Source: Ceratodon purpureus
Taxonomy: Eukaryota; Streptophyta; Bryopsida; Pseudoditrichales; Ditrichaceae
Length of the DNA: 64,000 nt
Assembly (NCBI GenBank): GCA_014871385.1
Contig: CM026426.1
Location: 73,956,303 to 74,020,302 of the forward strand
Direction of reading: 5' to 3'
A program made the position numbers and the translations under genes. Within the stretch, counting starts at the first letter, position 1, and every line of letters starts with the position of its first letter. The notes under the pieces were generated by a model, which was given only the letters and a program-made list of their open reading frames with translations, made no database searches and had not been told where the DNA came from. Shown piece after piece: positions 34,480 to 46,764 of the stretch.

Positions 34480-36623
34480 TTGTTTCTAATAAATCATACG
34501 GAATCACTTCATCCATGACGACCAGTATTTGATGAAATGGTTCAGGTAAATACCTCCTTCTGGTCGTTCTTGAAAGTTTTGTGAAGACGTTATCCGTTCT
34601 GTCTACACTGAAGTCCTGTTTCTGTATGGGAATAAAATTTCGGTAAGTCGGTAAATATGTTCTTCGATATGTTACCCAATAGAGAAACAAAGATACAATA
34701 CTAATAAATCAATTGAATCCTCGCCGGATGTTGGTGACAGGTAGTTCCTGTTTCGAATTATTGTTGGCGGTCTACCCAAGGGAAAAAATGATGCTGTTAT
34801 AATGAGGGTTAACAGTGAACTCCGTTTTTTTTTTTTTTTTTTTTCCCTTTCGTATGGGAAATGAAGGAGATATTTCGGACTTGTAACAGAAAGTGGGTCC
34901 TCGGTCATATAAGGTGTGAATTTACTTCACACCTTTTGAGAGTACTTGTGAACGGACAGTGCCCTCTTCAAAGCATTTTCAGGACACGCTAGTTTCATAC
35001 GAAGTATAGGTTCTTGGGGGAAATAAAAAAAGTTATTCTGAATGTGTGAATGGATTAAGTACGAGCTATTGTTTTTAATTCTCCACTGAAAAAAAGATAT
35101 ATGTTAATCCACCGTAAACCACCACACATCCGAAATTACTGAAACAATGTCATAATTAATGTTTCCAGTCTTTTAAAAACCATTACGGAAAGTGTTGATG
35201 TTGCTGTAAGAGTGGTTCAGATTTTCGTGTGTCATCTTTGTATACAACTGCCAATTGAAATAAGAAGTCTTTCACCTTATGTTGCAAAACGTCACAGCAT
35301 GACATGAAGAAAAGGATAAGGTTTATGTTGTTTTTGGAGATCCTCCGTATCCCTGCTGTTATTTCCATCAGTGGACTACATAAAGTATGTCTGGTAGTTG
35401 ACAGGACGTTGGATTTGATGTGCGGGCCTGTGAAACAAAATGTGATGGGATGTGCAGCTTTCTTCAATGATGTGATGCAGCGCAGAGAGTTCTGTTTCGT
35501 GGTGCGCCACGTCAAGGATTAGACAGGTTAGAGATGCTGAAGAGAACTAAAGAGGATCGCCACATGATGACACAAAGTAGTGGCTGGTTATTTCAGAACC
35601 ACCTGGAAATCAAATCATGCACGTTTATTGTGGCTGTCAAGTGCTTCCTATCTGTCGCGTCCGTTTAATCAACCCTGAACCCTAAATCTTTTCTATATAA
35701 CCGTAGTGTGTTCTGAAGGGAACCCTCTTTGTTTCTGCACATGGTACTCTTACATTCACAGCCGAGTATGTAGCTCTGCTTCTCCGATGGAGCACAGTCT
35801 CGGCTTCTCCTGTGGATATCAGTCGTTGTAGATGTTTTGCGACTGCGTTTGGACGTATACGGCATTCAGAAGGAGCGCTTCGGGGTTTAAGGTACCGACA
35901 TTTCCGCTTAGAGTAATTCTGCAGCTTTGTTTGTTACTTGTGAAAGTTCGGTGTTTTAAACCCGTCTCTTAATAGTTCGGTAGTCCTACATAGTAAGTTC
36001 TCCTTCACATGTTAAAGGGTTCTTAAGTTTCCTTGTTTTCGTTTTAGCAATTCAGTACCTCGCTTCTGTTGAGTCTGGGACTCCGTCTTATGCATTAGGA
36101 ATGAGGCGTCGGAGTTTCTTATGCAAGGACTGTGTTGTACCTGCATTTTCTAATCCGTTGCGTCTCTGCACAATGTCGTTCAGTACGATTTCCATGGCAG
36201 GTTCTATTTGACGGTACACCATACATTCTAACAGGCTTTCAGCGTTACTATATCGAAGGAAACACTTTTTTGAAAGGAGAGCGAGTTCTGTGAGGTAAAC
36301 CCCCTACCAAATTGTGGACCCGCTTGTCGCTTTAATTGATGGGCACCATGTGGATACGGGCTCCATACTTCATTACTAGAATCTGCCTTCTTTCTCAATG
36401 GTGTATGTCTTCATATGCGCCCCTTTTTCCTGCCTTCAGTTTCGGCTGTTCGTTGGGGATTGAGTTACATAGTTTCATGTATACATAATAGGGAGGCCCA
36501 AATTTCGCAAGACCTCCACTGAAGCAGTGTACGCTTGTGTCCTGGGTTAGGTGTTCTGCAGACCCCATGTAAGAACTAATCGACACCATCGTTTCCATAC
36601 AGACACAGCTAGAGTGTGAAGCT
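34480..36623. other. Region right of the CACTA transposase
   Basis: No supported gene. It contains an 18-base poly-T run near 34826-34843. It probably includes the right end of the CACTA element and the promoter of member C. A GTAGTG near 35578 could be a TAGTG terminus but has no partner I could find. Confidence 0.3.
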
Positions 36624-37625
36624 ATGGCCTGCCCACGCATTCACAACTCTGGCGACCAGGACCTCGGATCTCCGGATTGGTTTTGTGTGGAGTTGAAGCT
36701 TAACCACTATGGCTACGTACCTGGCGCTCCTAGGATGGAAAGGGATGCGCTACCGAACCACATCTCAGATGAATCACTGTGCACGAAACGATGGGGAAAG
36801 AAGGAAGGCGGGAAGTTTTGGTACGCCAAGAAGGGAAGCTCTGAAAGTCCGCGTATGAGATATCGTGTTGAAAAGCTGTATCAGGTTACGCACTAGAGGC
36901 CAATTGGGAACCAACGCGGAATAAGCTTGGGATTCGCTCGGGGATTGCTCACGGAAAAACGCGGGTACGCTGTGGACTGGGCTACTTACGCTGCGAAACA
37001 ATGCAAGAGAGGAAACAAACCCTTCCAAAGCATTGAGGTATTGAAATCGAATACAAAGGCGCAAAATGGCGAATGGCCCAAAAACGAAGTATTCGGAGAG
37101 GATGAAGGCCTTTTCGAAGGAGCACCTGACGACTGGGAGGTGAACCGAAGGGTGATAGATCTGAATCCACAATTGGTGATCGGGTACAATCTCAAAGAAG
37201 CATTACCAACGATACCTGAATACGATGTGGCAACCCCAACGTATAGCGGAGGAAGGAAACCGAGAGGTCAGTCATTCGCGTCACTTTAATCATATGTGTA
37301 TGCAGAAAGGTAAAGAATTTGACTGTTATTTTCCTTCAATGAGCTGTCGGTTTCTTCTCCTTCACAGTGATTATGAATGTTCTGGCAGTGACGTTTGAGA
37401 GCAAAAGTTTGGAGGCATCTTCGGAAGAGGAATCGAAGGATGTGGAAGACTATGGAGGAGGTGAGACAGAATCAATTAATGACGATGTTGAAGTGGAAAA
37501 GCTCCCGTGCTTGCACTGTTTCATTTGTGGACTCGCTATTTCCGTTCTCTACTGCAATTAGTTCCAACTCCTAACTAGAAACTGGTCATGGATGTGCAGA
37601 TGAAGAAAACGAAGTTGAGGAAGAG

Positions 37626-37659
37626 CATTAGGGGAAAAATGAGGTCTCCAACAGGCCTT
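37626..37659 (+). repeat. Left terminal inverted repeat
   Basis: Begins CATTAGG and contains GGTCTCCAACAGGCCTT. A second, inverted copy of the core (GGCCTTTTGGAGACC) ends at 37757, so the left end can also fold on itself over 115 bases. Between them is a perfect 9-bp hairpin, AGGCAGCCC (37663-37671) with GGGCTGCCT (37681-37689). Confidence 0.7.
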
Positions 37660-38509
37660 GTAAGGCAGCCCGGATTAGGTGGGCTGCCTGCCCAAAACCC
37701 CCTCTGTCGCTGTCAGCAGGGGTCTGAAACGCTGCCCGAAGCGGCCTTTTGGAGACCGACGGGAGTTGCGTCGCCGGGTTTTGCCTCGTTGGCGAGAGGG
37801 CGTGGACGGTGATTGTTGAGCGCCAAGGAGTGGGATTTATTGCTCGGCGATTAATGAAGTGCCTCGATCCGTTGCCTCGATCCACGGATTGTTCGAGTTG
37901 TTGCCACAACGGTCTGGGCGCGATGGCGCCACCGGCTCTACGGCATTCAGCACCAAGAAAACGAAGCGCCCTGTTCTGCTTCAAGCAAGTCGTTGTTGGC
38001 ACTGTGGGACGCACAATCGTATGTGATTTGCGAGAAAGATTCCGAGTGGCGATGGCACCCCAGACCGGAGGAGCAAAATTGAGATTGCAATTCGTTTCTT
38101 GGCAGCGTCCGCTGGCAGCGACGGCGGCGGGGGGTTGTTCTCAGTCGGCGACCAAGGTTTCAACGAAGAGATGAAAACTGATGTACTTGAAGGGAAGGTA
38201 AGTTAACCTAATTCGATAAACCTTTGTGGGGTGTTCAGGGGCTACTGGGTTTTTGAGCAATTTGAATTTCGATTTCATTAGCCCTTGCTGCCACAACGGC
38301 ATAAGGCAATGTAGGTTTCGTGGTCGATAGCGCTTGTAGATGCCACACAGGTCTATCGAATTAGGTTCGGAGTATTTGAGGTTGTGAATTTAGTTTTTCA
38401 TTGGGTGTAGGAGGTGTCCCAAGATCATAACAAGTTCTCTCGAATAACAGCAAATCACCAAGTGTGACCAGGGGAGATTCAATCAAGATTACCGACTATT
38501 GGGTCCACG

Positions 38510-41500
38510 ATGGCAGCAAGGGCTGAACGAAGCAATCAGTACATTCCCCACTTTGCACTGGACACACGCTATGCCCCGGTCATGAGACGAGGTTCTACGC
38601 AAGTGGAGCTGTGCATGAGGAGCTTGTTTCCAACACGGAGGTTGCGTGGAGACACGAACATTGACTTGTGGATCAATGGAGACATTTACCCTGTTGACCC
38701 AATGACAGGGAAGCCACCTCCAATCAAGTCGCTAAAAGAGTTCATTGAATTCATATGTCATGGAGAGCAGGGTCTTCGCGGATATACATACAGGCTGCTC
38801 GATCATTGTGTACATGGTCCTACACAGGAGGAGACGTTGATCCAGTTGGCACAGTTGAGCGAAGAAGTGCTTCAGCTTAGAGGCGAAGCTCTGGCCAGCA
38901 CCTCAAGGGCAGCCCAAGATGTCCAATTGGGGAGAATGCGTTGCCTTGAGTTAGAGAAGAAATGCAGGGATTTGCAAGCTGAATTACAGGCTGTCCGTGA
39001 TTGCCATGCCCAAAGGGTGGAGCAATTGGAGCGCCATGTGCGGGGTCTCCAAGAAGACGTTGAACTCTGCCAGCGGAGGGCCAGCTTCGAGAAGGAGACC
39101 CCCATGGGCATGCGAAATAGGAGGAGGGCTCTCAGAGGGATTCACGAGTTAAAACCTGGATCAGGTGGATCAAAAGCAAGAGTGAAGCTTGTGCGGACAG
39201 TGTTGCAACTAGATGTGGTGCAGTTTGTTGTCGAAAGGAACCGAGAGAACCGGAAGTGCTCTCGACTGCGGGGGGATAAAGAGTCCCAAAATAGGACTGC
39301 AGTAGCACTAGCTCGAATTTTGTCACGGCATGAAGGTGTAGCGCTCGCTTCTCAGCCTGCAATGGCACATGTTAAGTCAGATATTTCGAAAAATGTGCTG
39401 AAATCGATTGGTAAGAGTATTGGACCGGACAAAATTCTTGCTGCTTGCGACCAGGCAGGGGTTTCCCATCGGGGATATGGTGCTCTCTACAAATCTGTGA
39501 AGGCTCCCATTGCTGCTCTAAACAAAGGAGTCTCCGGGAGTATTTTGCCGAGCCCCTATCACGTGAAACTGCTTCGGCAGGAGTTAAATGCAAACCTGCC
39601 ACAGTATATTGGCGAATACTACCATGCTGAAGGTCGACTTACGCTGCCAGCAAGTTCTAAGAAGAACAAGAAGTCCGAGGACATGGTAAAGGAAGTCGTT
39701 TTGACTGACAAGAATTCCCTATTCACAGACCTTGACGTGGTCCAAAGGAGCATGGTGATCTTCTACGGCATCACGGAAGAAGGTAACGTAATCACCTCGG
39801 ACTATTGTTTTCAGAGTTTGCTGTCAGCAGGGTTATTTATCAATTAACCGTGACTTACACATCCACTCGCCATGTTTCCACAGAGTTAAGAGGGGCACCG
39901 CTGGTATTTGTCATGAAATTGGACGAGGCCGAGATTGTCAATGGCAAGAAGTTTGAACGGGTCAGCATCACATTGATGAATAGGGCGCTCGACCCAGACA
40001 TTCAGAGAAACCATGCCTTGTTTTTCTCAGTCCAGTCAGAGCAGGAAATCTGGCTAGTGGCAACCTTTCAAGTGGAAAAAGAGTCCTACGAAGTTCTGTC
40101 GTGGATATTTGGGAAATCCAAATTTCCATCTGTGATTGCAGCACAGTCCAGTGGCGAGAAACTCACGGTCCCTGAAGTTGGAGAATTCCATGTGGAGTGG
40201 CATCTCGCTGCGGACATGAAGACGATCAAGTGTATGTACGGGCTTCAGTCGGGGCCGTCGTGTGCGATGAACTGCATATACTGCGAGCAGAAGAGGGCTA
40301 AGCCTACCGTAGGGACAGCAAGCCAGGCGAGTGCTGCCATCAGAAAACGTGGGAAACCGAATTGGGTGGGGGGACTGTTTGCCAACTCTGTGGAGCCAGA
40401 ACCATGTGACATGCGTGCACATACAAGGTGGAGGCCTATCTTGCCAATTCCGTTGCAAAGAGTGCACATTTGTACACTTCACGCCCTAGTTCGCCTAGCG
40501 GAGAAGATTGTGCATCAACACATCATTTATGTCTGGAACATACAAGATCAAAGACTGAGGGCTACAGCCATAGAGCAAATGGAGAAGTCCTTGTCAGCTA
40601 TTGGGGCTCACGGTGGCAATGTGGAGATTAGAAAGGATCCGAAACTGAGTGGCAGCACAGGGAATGTGCCACAGAAGCCATCTTTCAGTGGGGTTGTTGC
40701 TAGCAGACTATTTAAACCAAGCGTATGGTCTAGAAACGACAAGGCCTGGAAAGACATATGTCAAGCAGAGAGCAATAATAGTGGCGGCGGTGCACATCGT
40801 AGGGCAAGGGCTGCTATGTGGCAAGCCTTTGAAGAGGTTCTACCATATTTCAGCGGCTTGGTGCTGACAGCAGAACAACGACTCCAATTCAAAGGGAAGA
40901 TAGAAACGTGGGGGAGAACATTTTTGGAGGCCTTCGGAGAGGAGCATGTGTCGCACTACATGGTGAGTTATATGAACGAAGTTTGGGATGAATTAGGGGT
41001 TGATGGCTGACCTCACTTTTGTCAATTCTCTATCCAGGACTAACCTTGGAGTGGCTGTTGACAGCATGTAATTGTCAGGCATGGCAGTTGGTTTGTGGAG
41101 GAATACGGTAGTCTGGCCGTATGGAGTTGCCAGGGTATGGAGAAATCCCATCATCAAGCGAAGGCAGCGAATCAAGCGCATACAGCTCACGGTGGTGGCA
41201 AAGAGCGCATCAGTATAATTTTGCAACAATTCCAGCATTGGTACCGAAATATACAGCATCGGTATAAGAAGAAATTAGAGTGCACAAGGGTTCTCAATAC
41301 CCCGGATGATGAGGCAAGATTGGAGGCTACGCGTAGAAGGCGAGAACAATGGCATCGATCAAATGCTGCGAGGGCTTTGGAGAATTGGCGGTCAAGGCGA
41401 CGGCGTGTTGGCAAAGCTTGGGTGTGTGATAACACCATTGGAGGTGATGGAGCCAACAATGATCAAGCAAGAGGATCTGCCAACGAAGATGACCCCGGGG

Positions 41501-41616
41501 AGGATGGCAACAATGTGGATCCTGAGGAAGGTCTCAACTCCAGTGACGGTGACGATGCTGGCAACAACGTGGACAGCAATGACGCTGGCAGCGACCCTGT
41601 GACCCGTGTGAATTGA
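38510..41616 (+). CDS. Transposase-like protein of the 11-kb element
   Basis: Exons 38510-39782, 39884-40962 and 41065-41616 join in frame into 967 codons; both introns are about 100 nt (GTAACG...CAG and GTGAGT...CAG). Residues about 110-200 are a coiled coil. Near residue 550 is A-A-D-M-K-T-I-K-C-M-Y-G-L-Q-S-G-P-S, followed by C-x4-C-I-Y-C. After it come H-I-C-T-L-H-A-L-V-R and, near residues 790-815, H-x-S-W-x-V-E-E-Y-G-S-L-x-x-W-S-x-Q-G-M-E-K-S-H. The C-terminus is Arg-rich then acidic. The D, H and E motifs in this order fit an RNase H-like transposase of the kind found in uncharacterised plant and animal DNA transposons; the exact superfamily is not settled. The frame is intact. The start is the first ATG of the open frame. 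Confidence 0.6.
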
Positions 41617-43621
41617 GTACAATGCGTTCTAAACTCATTGGATGGCTATTCTAGAATGTGACAAGTCCTTATTTAATTTTTTATTTTTTTAATCGGAGTA
41701 GACAGTGGTTTTTTCTTGAACATGTTTTTTGGTTTCATTCTAGAATAGCCATTTACGGATAGATTTATCAAAAAATGGGGATTTTATCCAGGAATTGCCT
41801 AAAATGGCTTATCCATTGCTATGTTACTCTTGATAATTATTAAAGAGGCACCCATGGAGAAGGTAGTGATTCCACTGACAGTGAGGTCGCTGGCAGCAAG
41901 GAGTACAGTGACGACGCGAGCAATGGCTGTCTGTGACTTGGCCGCAATGTGTCTTGGTAATTATGTTATAGCTATGTAGAATGTGGCTGGCAACAATGTT
42001 TTTTTTGAATGAGTTAGGCCATGTTTCTCCCCTAAACTTGTTTTGTGGATAGCTCACTAAAGTGCCTAGTCCATGCAATTATTAATCTTCATAATTAATG
42101 GTCTTAGTAATCATATGTACCGGTCACGCTCAAATTAAGATTTTAATTTCTAAGACGATTTTCTAAGTACCCACATCAAATGGGGATGTGTGGTTTAGGG
42201 CCATGGCAATCATTTGCATGGAGTGGCAATTAAGGGAGAAATGAGAGCTTTGCACCAACTCCTCAACCTCCCTTCATTAAACTCTGTTTGAGACTCTCAA
42301 CTCCCTCTAAGCCCCCCAAACCTCCCCTAAAAGCGTTCCAATATCCTCTTGAAGTAAACCCGGCCTAGTTTCCAAGGACGCACATGTGGTTGACTCGGGC
42401 AGGAAGGCCTCTCTCTTTTCCTGCCTTGTTCCCATACGACACCCTCCGTTGACTCCAACACCTCTTCAGCTCCTCTGTCTTCTTCAGTCGTCCTCTTGCT
42501 GTCAGCAAGCGCCCTCGCGATTGCAATTACCTTGGCAGTTTTGTGGGCGCCGTGGGGAAGTTGGATGTTCAGAGGGCGGTACAGTCACGCACCCCCTTTG
42601 GGTCGTTGAGGATCGCGTGAGGAGACGAAGAGTACCGCCAGCAACGACTTTGAAGGAAGGGGCCGTTGCGGTCGACTGCACGAAGCAGCTGCAGCGTGAG
42701 GAGCGAGCCGTCGAGGAGGGCCGTGGAGATTCAACGGCAGGTGTAGCAAGGGGGTCGTGAGCGGTTTTGGAGCAGCAAGGTCGGGAGCGAGGAGCAGCAG
42801 CAGGGTCGAGAGCTGCGGGGAGGTACAGCAAGGTCGGGAGCGAGGAGCAGCAGCAGGGTCGAGAGCTGCGGGGAGGTACAGCAAGGAGGACGAAGGAAGA
42901 GCAGCAACGTCGTTGGCAAGAAGAAACGGAAGCGCAAGCACTGTGGTGGGTCACGGAAGGTGATAGAGCGGGGCGGAGCTGCATTACACGGAGCTCGCGT
43001 TGAGGGTCACGTGAGGAGCGGCCGTGGAGCTGAAGGCGAGTTCTTGCGGTTGGGAGCTACAGCGCAAGGTGTGGGGAGGAGCAGCACGGTCGGGAGCCCG
43101 AGGGGAGGGGGGTACAGCACAAGGAGCAAGGTGGAGCTCTCCAATAGTGAGGAGCAGGCGTGGAGCTCATTGGCGAAGTGAGGAGCGGGCGTGGAGCTGC
43201 AGCGTGAGGAGCGCAGTGGAGAAGAACCGAGGCCAGCCGGAGAGAGGGGAGGGTGAGCTATAGCAGAAGAAGCGGGGTGGAGCAGCAGGGCTGGGAGCGT
43301 GGGGTGAGGTGGAGGTTTCTCGGCTACAGAATCTAGAGGCGCATTGTCACGCGCGGCGAGAGGGGCTTCAAGCTGCACCGTCTTCCACCGCTGACAGTGA
43401 AGCATTGCGAGGTTAGTGATCTGATCGTGTCTATTTTTTTGCAACCTTGCTCCTCCTTATGTTGCGGTTGGCCATGTTGGAGCGTACCGACCATGGTGAA
43501 GAGAATAGAGTTGCTCAGCAATGGCTGCTAGGGTCGCGGGGGGTAATGGTTTAGAGATGTGTAGCTTAAATCTCTAATCTGCAAGAATAATACCCTGTCC
43601 GTTTCTCTCCTTTCAGCTGCC
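41617..43621. other. Spacer between transposase-like gene and member D
   Basis: Holds a 3' UTR, then an AT-rich part, then from about 42770 a GC- and purine-rich stretch built of GGAGC-like words, which is probably the 5' leader of member D. Exact palindromes lie at 41889 and 42498. Long open frames in the purine-rich part exist on both strands and look like low-complexity artefacts. Confidence 0.45.
42774..42879. repeat. 53-bp tandem duplication
   Basis: Two perfect copies of a 53-base unit start at 42774 and 42827 (AGCAAGGTCGGGAGCGAGGA is the start of each). They lie upstream of member D. Confidence 0.85.
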
Positions 43622-45613
43622 ATGCGCGATCCCCCTTTCGTAAAACGTGTTGTTTTTGCACTACCAGCGCCAGGGATGTCGAGCCGTAGGAAGGGAAAGG
43701 AGGCCGTCGTGAAGAAGGAGGTCGTCGAGGTTGCTGACAGCAAGGAGGATGGCAACCATGTTGAGACGCCGTGGGATGACGCCTTCGACTTGGACGGCTT
43801 ACCCCCTGCACTTCATGCACAGCTCCACCACCTCGCCCCATTTCTGCTGGGTAGGCAGGCTGCGGATTACGATGAGGACTTCTTCGCCCGCACCTTGCAG
43901 CTCTCCAACAAGGGGCTCAAGTTCAGTGACCTCAGCGGCGACAAGCATTGCAGGAAGGCCGACTTCATCGACAGATGGCCCGAGCGTTCTTCTCGGCGGC
44001 ACTACGTTGCTGACTGTGAGGATCCGGAGGCCCAGAGGAAATACTGCGAGATGTACCGGTGGACTTATGGAGGTGACCCCGACAACTGGGCATTCGGGAC
44101 CTCCTTTCTTCGGGCTTGCCACCTCTACTTTGAGAAGGGCGTGGATGTCAACTTCGCCCAGAAGGCGGAGGCAATTGTGAAGGGGCGTGAGAAGCTGCGA
44201 GGGCGTGATCCGCAGAAGTTGACTCCCCCGGCCTTGAGAGGGCAGATTGAAGCCATTATCGACTTCCTCGCTGGCCACATCCCCGGTGCTCGCAGCAAGG
44301 GCAAGGGAGGAGGGGCGGAGTCGAGCGGAGGAGCCAAGCCAGTTGGAGCCACCTCCAAGGCTTTGATCACGGCCGCGGAGGCGAAGAAGGTCAGGGGACC
44401 TAGATCCCTGCCCCCTCCTGCGAAGGCCGTGGCTGAGAAGAAGTCCGTGAAGGCCCTTGCTGCCGTTGCCATCAAGGTGCAGCCCTTGGTGGCAACGGAT
44501 CCGAAGCAGGTCCTAGAGCAGCAGCGCCTCAAGAAGAAGTCCTTGGAGGCGGCACTTCTGAAGGTGGAGGCCAGCCGGGACCGCGTGAAGATCGACCTTG
44601 CAACCCAGCGGGACTACATCAAGGCCAAGGAGGCCGAGGAGTCCAAGCTCTATGACGACATCTTCTCCGCCCACGAGGCCTCCAAGAAGGCCGCGGCTGA
44701 TGGCAATGACCAAGAGAAGAGGCGCTTTGATCACGCGGCCCGCTTAGGCCAAGACAAGCTGGGGCTTGCAAGCAAGGCACTCCTTGAGGCCCAAGCCCGC
44801 ATTGACAGGGTCTACAAGAAGTTGGAGGAGATGGAAGCCGATGAGCAGAGACGCCACGCCAAGGTCTCCGCGCTGACAGCGGAGATCTCGGCCTTGGAGT
44901 TGGCTTCAGCTTTCTTGCGCCCGAAGAAGGTGCTGGCTCGTTATCCATTGGAGTTCCAAGTGTTGCCAATAGCCCTGAACGACCCATGCCCCTTCTGCGA
45001 GCGTTACTTCGTTGACACCTGCTACGTACCTCTGTTCTGCGGCTGCTTGGCACATCCCCATTGTATGTTTGAGGCAGTCTTCTCCCAAGACGCCCGGTGC
45101 CGTCGATGCGAGCGGGGGATGACTGGAGGATGGCTTGGGCAGTGGGGCTTCGACTTCGACTCCAAGGCCGCGGAGGAGTTACGTCTCACGGAGGAGATCT
45201 TCCTCGCCGAGCCTGCTTCACCACGTGCTGGCAGCAAGAGGCCCGCTGCCCCCTCTGTGGCCGCGCTTCCGTGGAAGAAGACCAAGGGCGACCAAGGTTT
45301 GTTGCCCCTTAACCTATCTGCCCAACTGGATCTTGCCTAATTCGTTGTTACATCCGAATAATTCTTATTTTCTAATTCTTGTTTGCTGGCAGCAACTACA
45401 GAGGATGCTCTCCCCGACTCAGACTCCCTAGCGTTCGATCCCACGCAACGCTCTCCTCATGAGACCCAGGCAGCCCTATCCGGAGAAGGGAACAAGGGCT
45501 CATCCGCCACCACGCAAGGACCAGGTGCAGCTGAGAAGATTGAGGACGACACCAACATGGAGGGACTGTCCAGCCTTGTTGAGGCAATTGCCACAGATGC
45601 AGCCGTGGAGTAG
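43622..45613 (+). CDS. Family member D: intact N-domain, coiled coil, RING-like protein
   Basis: Exon 1 is 43622-45296 and exon 2 is 45393-45613, joining in frame to about 631 residues. The start is the ATG at 43622; a second ATG 19 codons later is also possible. Residues about 75-200 are the N-domain, with C-E-D-P-E-A-Q-R and then G-V-D-V-N-F-A. A Lys/Ala-rich linker follows, then a coiled coil at about 295-425. The zinc motif starts near residue 456: C-P-F-C-x13-C-G-C-x2-H-x2-C-x11-C-x2-C, matching A and B. Exon 2 encodes an acidic Ser/Thr-rich tail. The gene is GC-rich compared with its surroundings. It is carried by the 11-kb element, so a role in mobility or in protecting the element from silencing is plausible but unproven. 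The intron acceptor overlaps a GCTGGCAGC palindrome. Confidence 0.72.
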
Positions 45614-46764
45614 ATTCCCACCTTAGATAGTTCCGTAGGCCGGGTTAGGGGTTTGCTGGCAGCGACTTTTGGTCCGGACTTTTATGGGCTACATTTCTTA
45701 AACTTTTCCAAACTTGAAAACAATTTGCCTCTGGACTGCCATGTCTCTTTGAAAGATATGGCATTCTTGTAACCCTTCCTTTTTATTCGCAACTGTATTT
45801 CTTCTTTATTGTGGACTGCTGACAGCAAGGGCTGCTCTTTAGCCGCCATTTTTTTTTTTTTCTTATTTCATTATTCGCCACCATGATCCCTTTCAATTTT
45901 GGCCATTGTTGTTATTTACCATCTGCGACCTACTTCATCTCTTATGTACAACTGTTTTTTATTTTTATCTTGTTCTATTAGAATCAAGCGTGGTTCTTTT
46001 TTTATTTGCAACCTTCATTTTTTCGTCTTTGTTGGCACCAAGGGCTGCATTGTGCCCGCCATTGCCAGTTCAGAGCACCAAGTTCACGAAGGAGCCAGCC
46101 TCTTCGGAGGAAGTAACAAACTTTACATTCCTTCCTAATTACTTCATATTTGTCAAGTGCCAAACTCCATTTTGTGCCTCTGAAGGGTCATGTGCTCTAT
46201 TGTATACAATTGTTTTTCTTTTCTTATTTTGCGCTGGCAGCAGGCTCCAGCGTCAATGGCGCCACCACAAGTTCGAAGCAATTTTGCGATTCAGACCCAG
46301 GCCCTCTGAAACCCCGGCCATTCTTCAGACTTCTTGTATTTTATTCTATTTTTCATTTTGCACCCTAGGATTCACCACTGGTAATTGTAACTGTTTTTCT
46401 TTTCTATTTCCGCAGGCAGCATGAAGATCAAGGGTAATCACAAATTTGCCTCCATATAACACGTTAATACAGGATGTCCCACAGAAAGTCCTGAATGGTA
46501 AGCAAAACCACTACCTGAACTCGCTAACGACTTCGCGAAGAACCTAATGACTTCCCACATACTGTGACTACCCATCCCCGAAATCACTTTTCCTACAGCT
46601 CCACAATCTTCATCCTTTTGGGAACCGTGACATCCGCAGCTATAAGGTGTCTCTCATGGCGCTGGTTGATCTGCATCCAACAAATCCTGTCATTTTCGTT
46701 TGCTGGCAGCAAGGAGCTCTGAACAGCCAATTCCCAACACATCAAAACGACTACATGAATTCGC
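45614..46764. other. Spacer downstream of member D
   Basis: AT-rich with T-rich tracts, and four GCTGNCAGC copies (45655, 45818, 46233, 46702), each preceded by pyrimidine-rich sequence like a splice acceptor. Small extra exons are possible but I could not join them convincingly. Confidence 0.4.

Noticed and set aside
35183-35522. Overlapping ~110-codon frames on both strands
   Set aside because: No domain, no homologous neighbour and no codon bias that I can see.
37600-37631. A possible alternative third exon of member C ending in a stop inside the left terminal repeat
   Set aside because: The acceptor is plausible, but skipping it gives an in-frame join to 48803 with the same phase, which explains more.
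37749-38174. A 141-codon plus-strand frame just inside the left end of the 11-kb element
   Set aside because: No recognisable motifs and it overlaps inverted-repeat DNA. More likely leader sequence of the transposase-like gene.
43007-43444. A 145-codon minus-strand frame rich in Leu, Pro and Ser
   Set aside because: It is a by-product of the purine-rich low-complexity leader upstream of member D. Similar frames exist in several registers.
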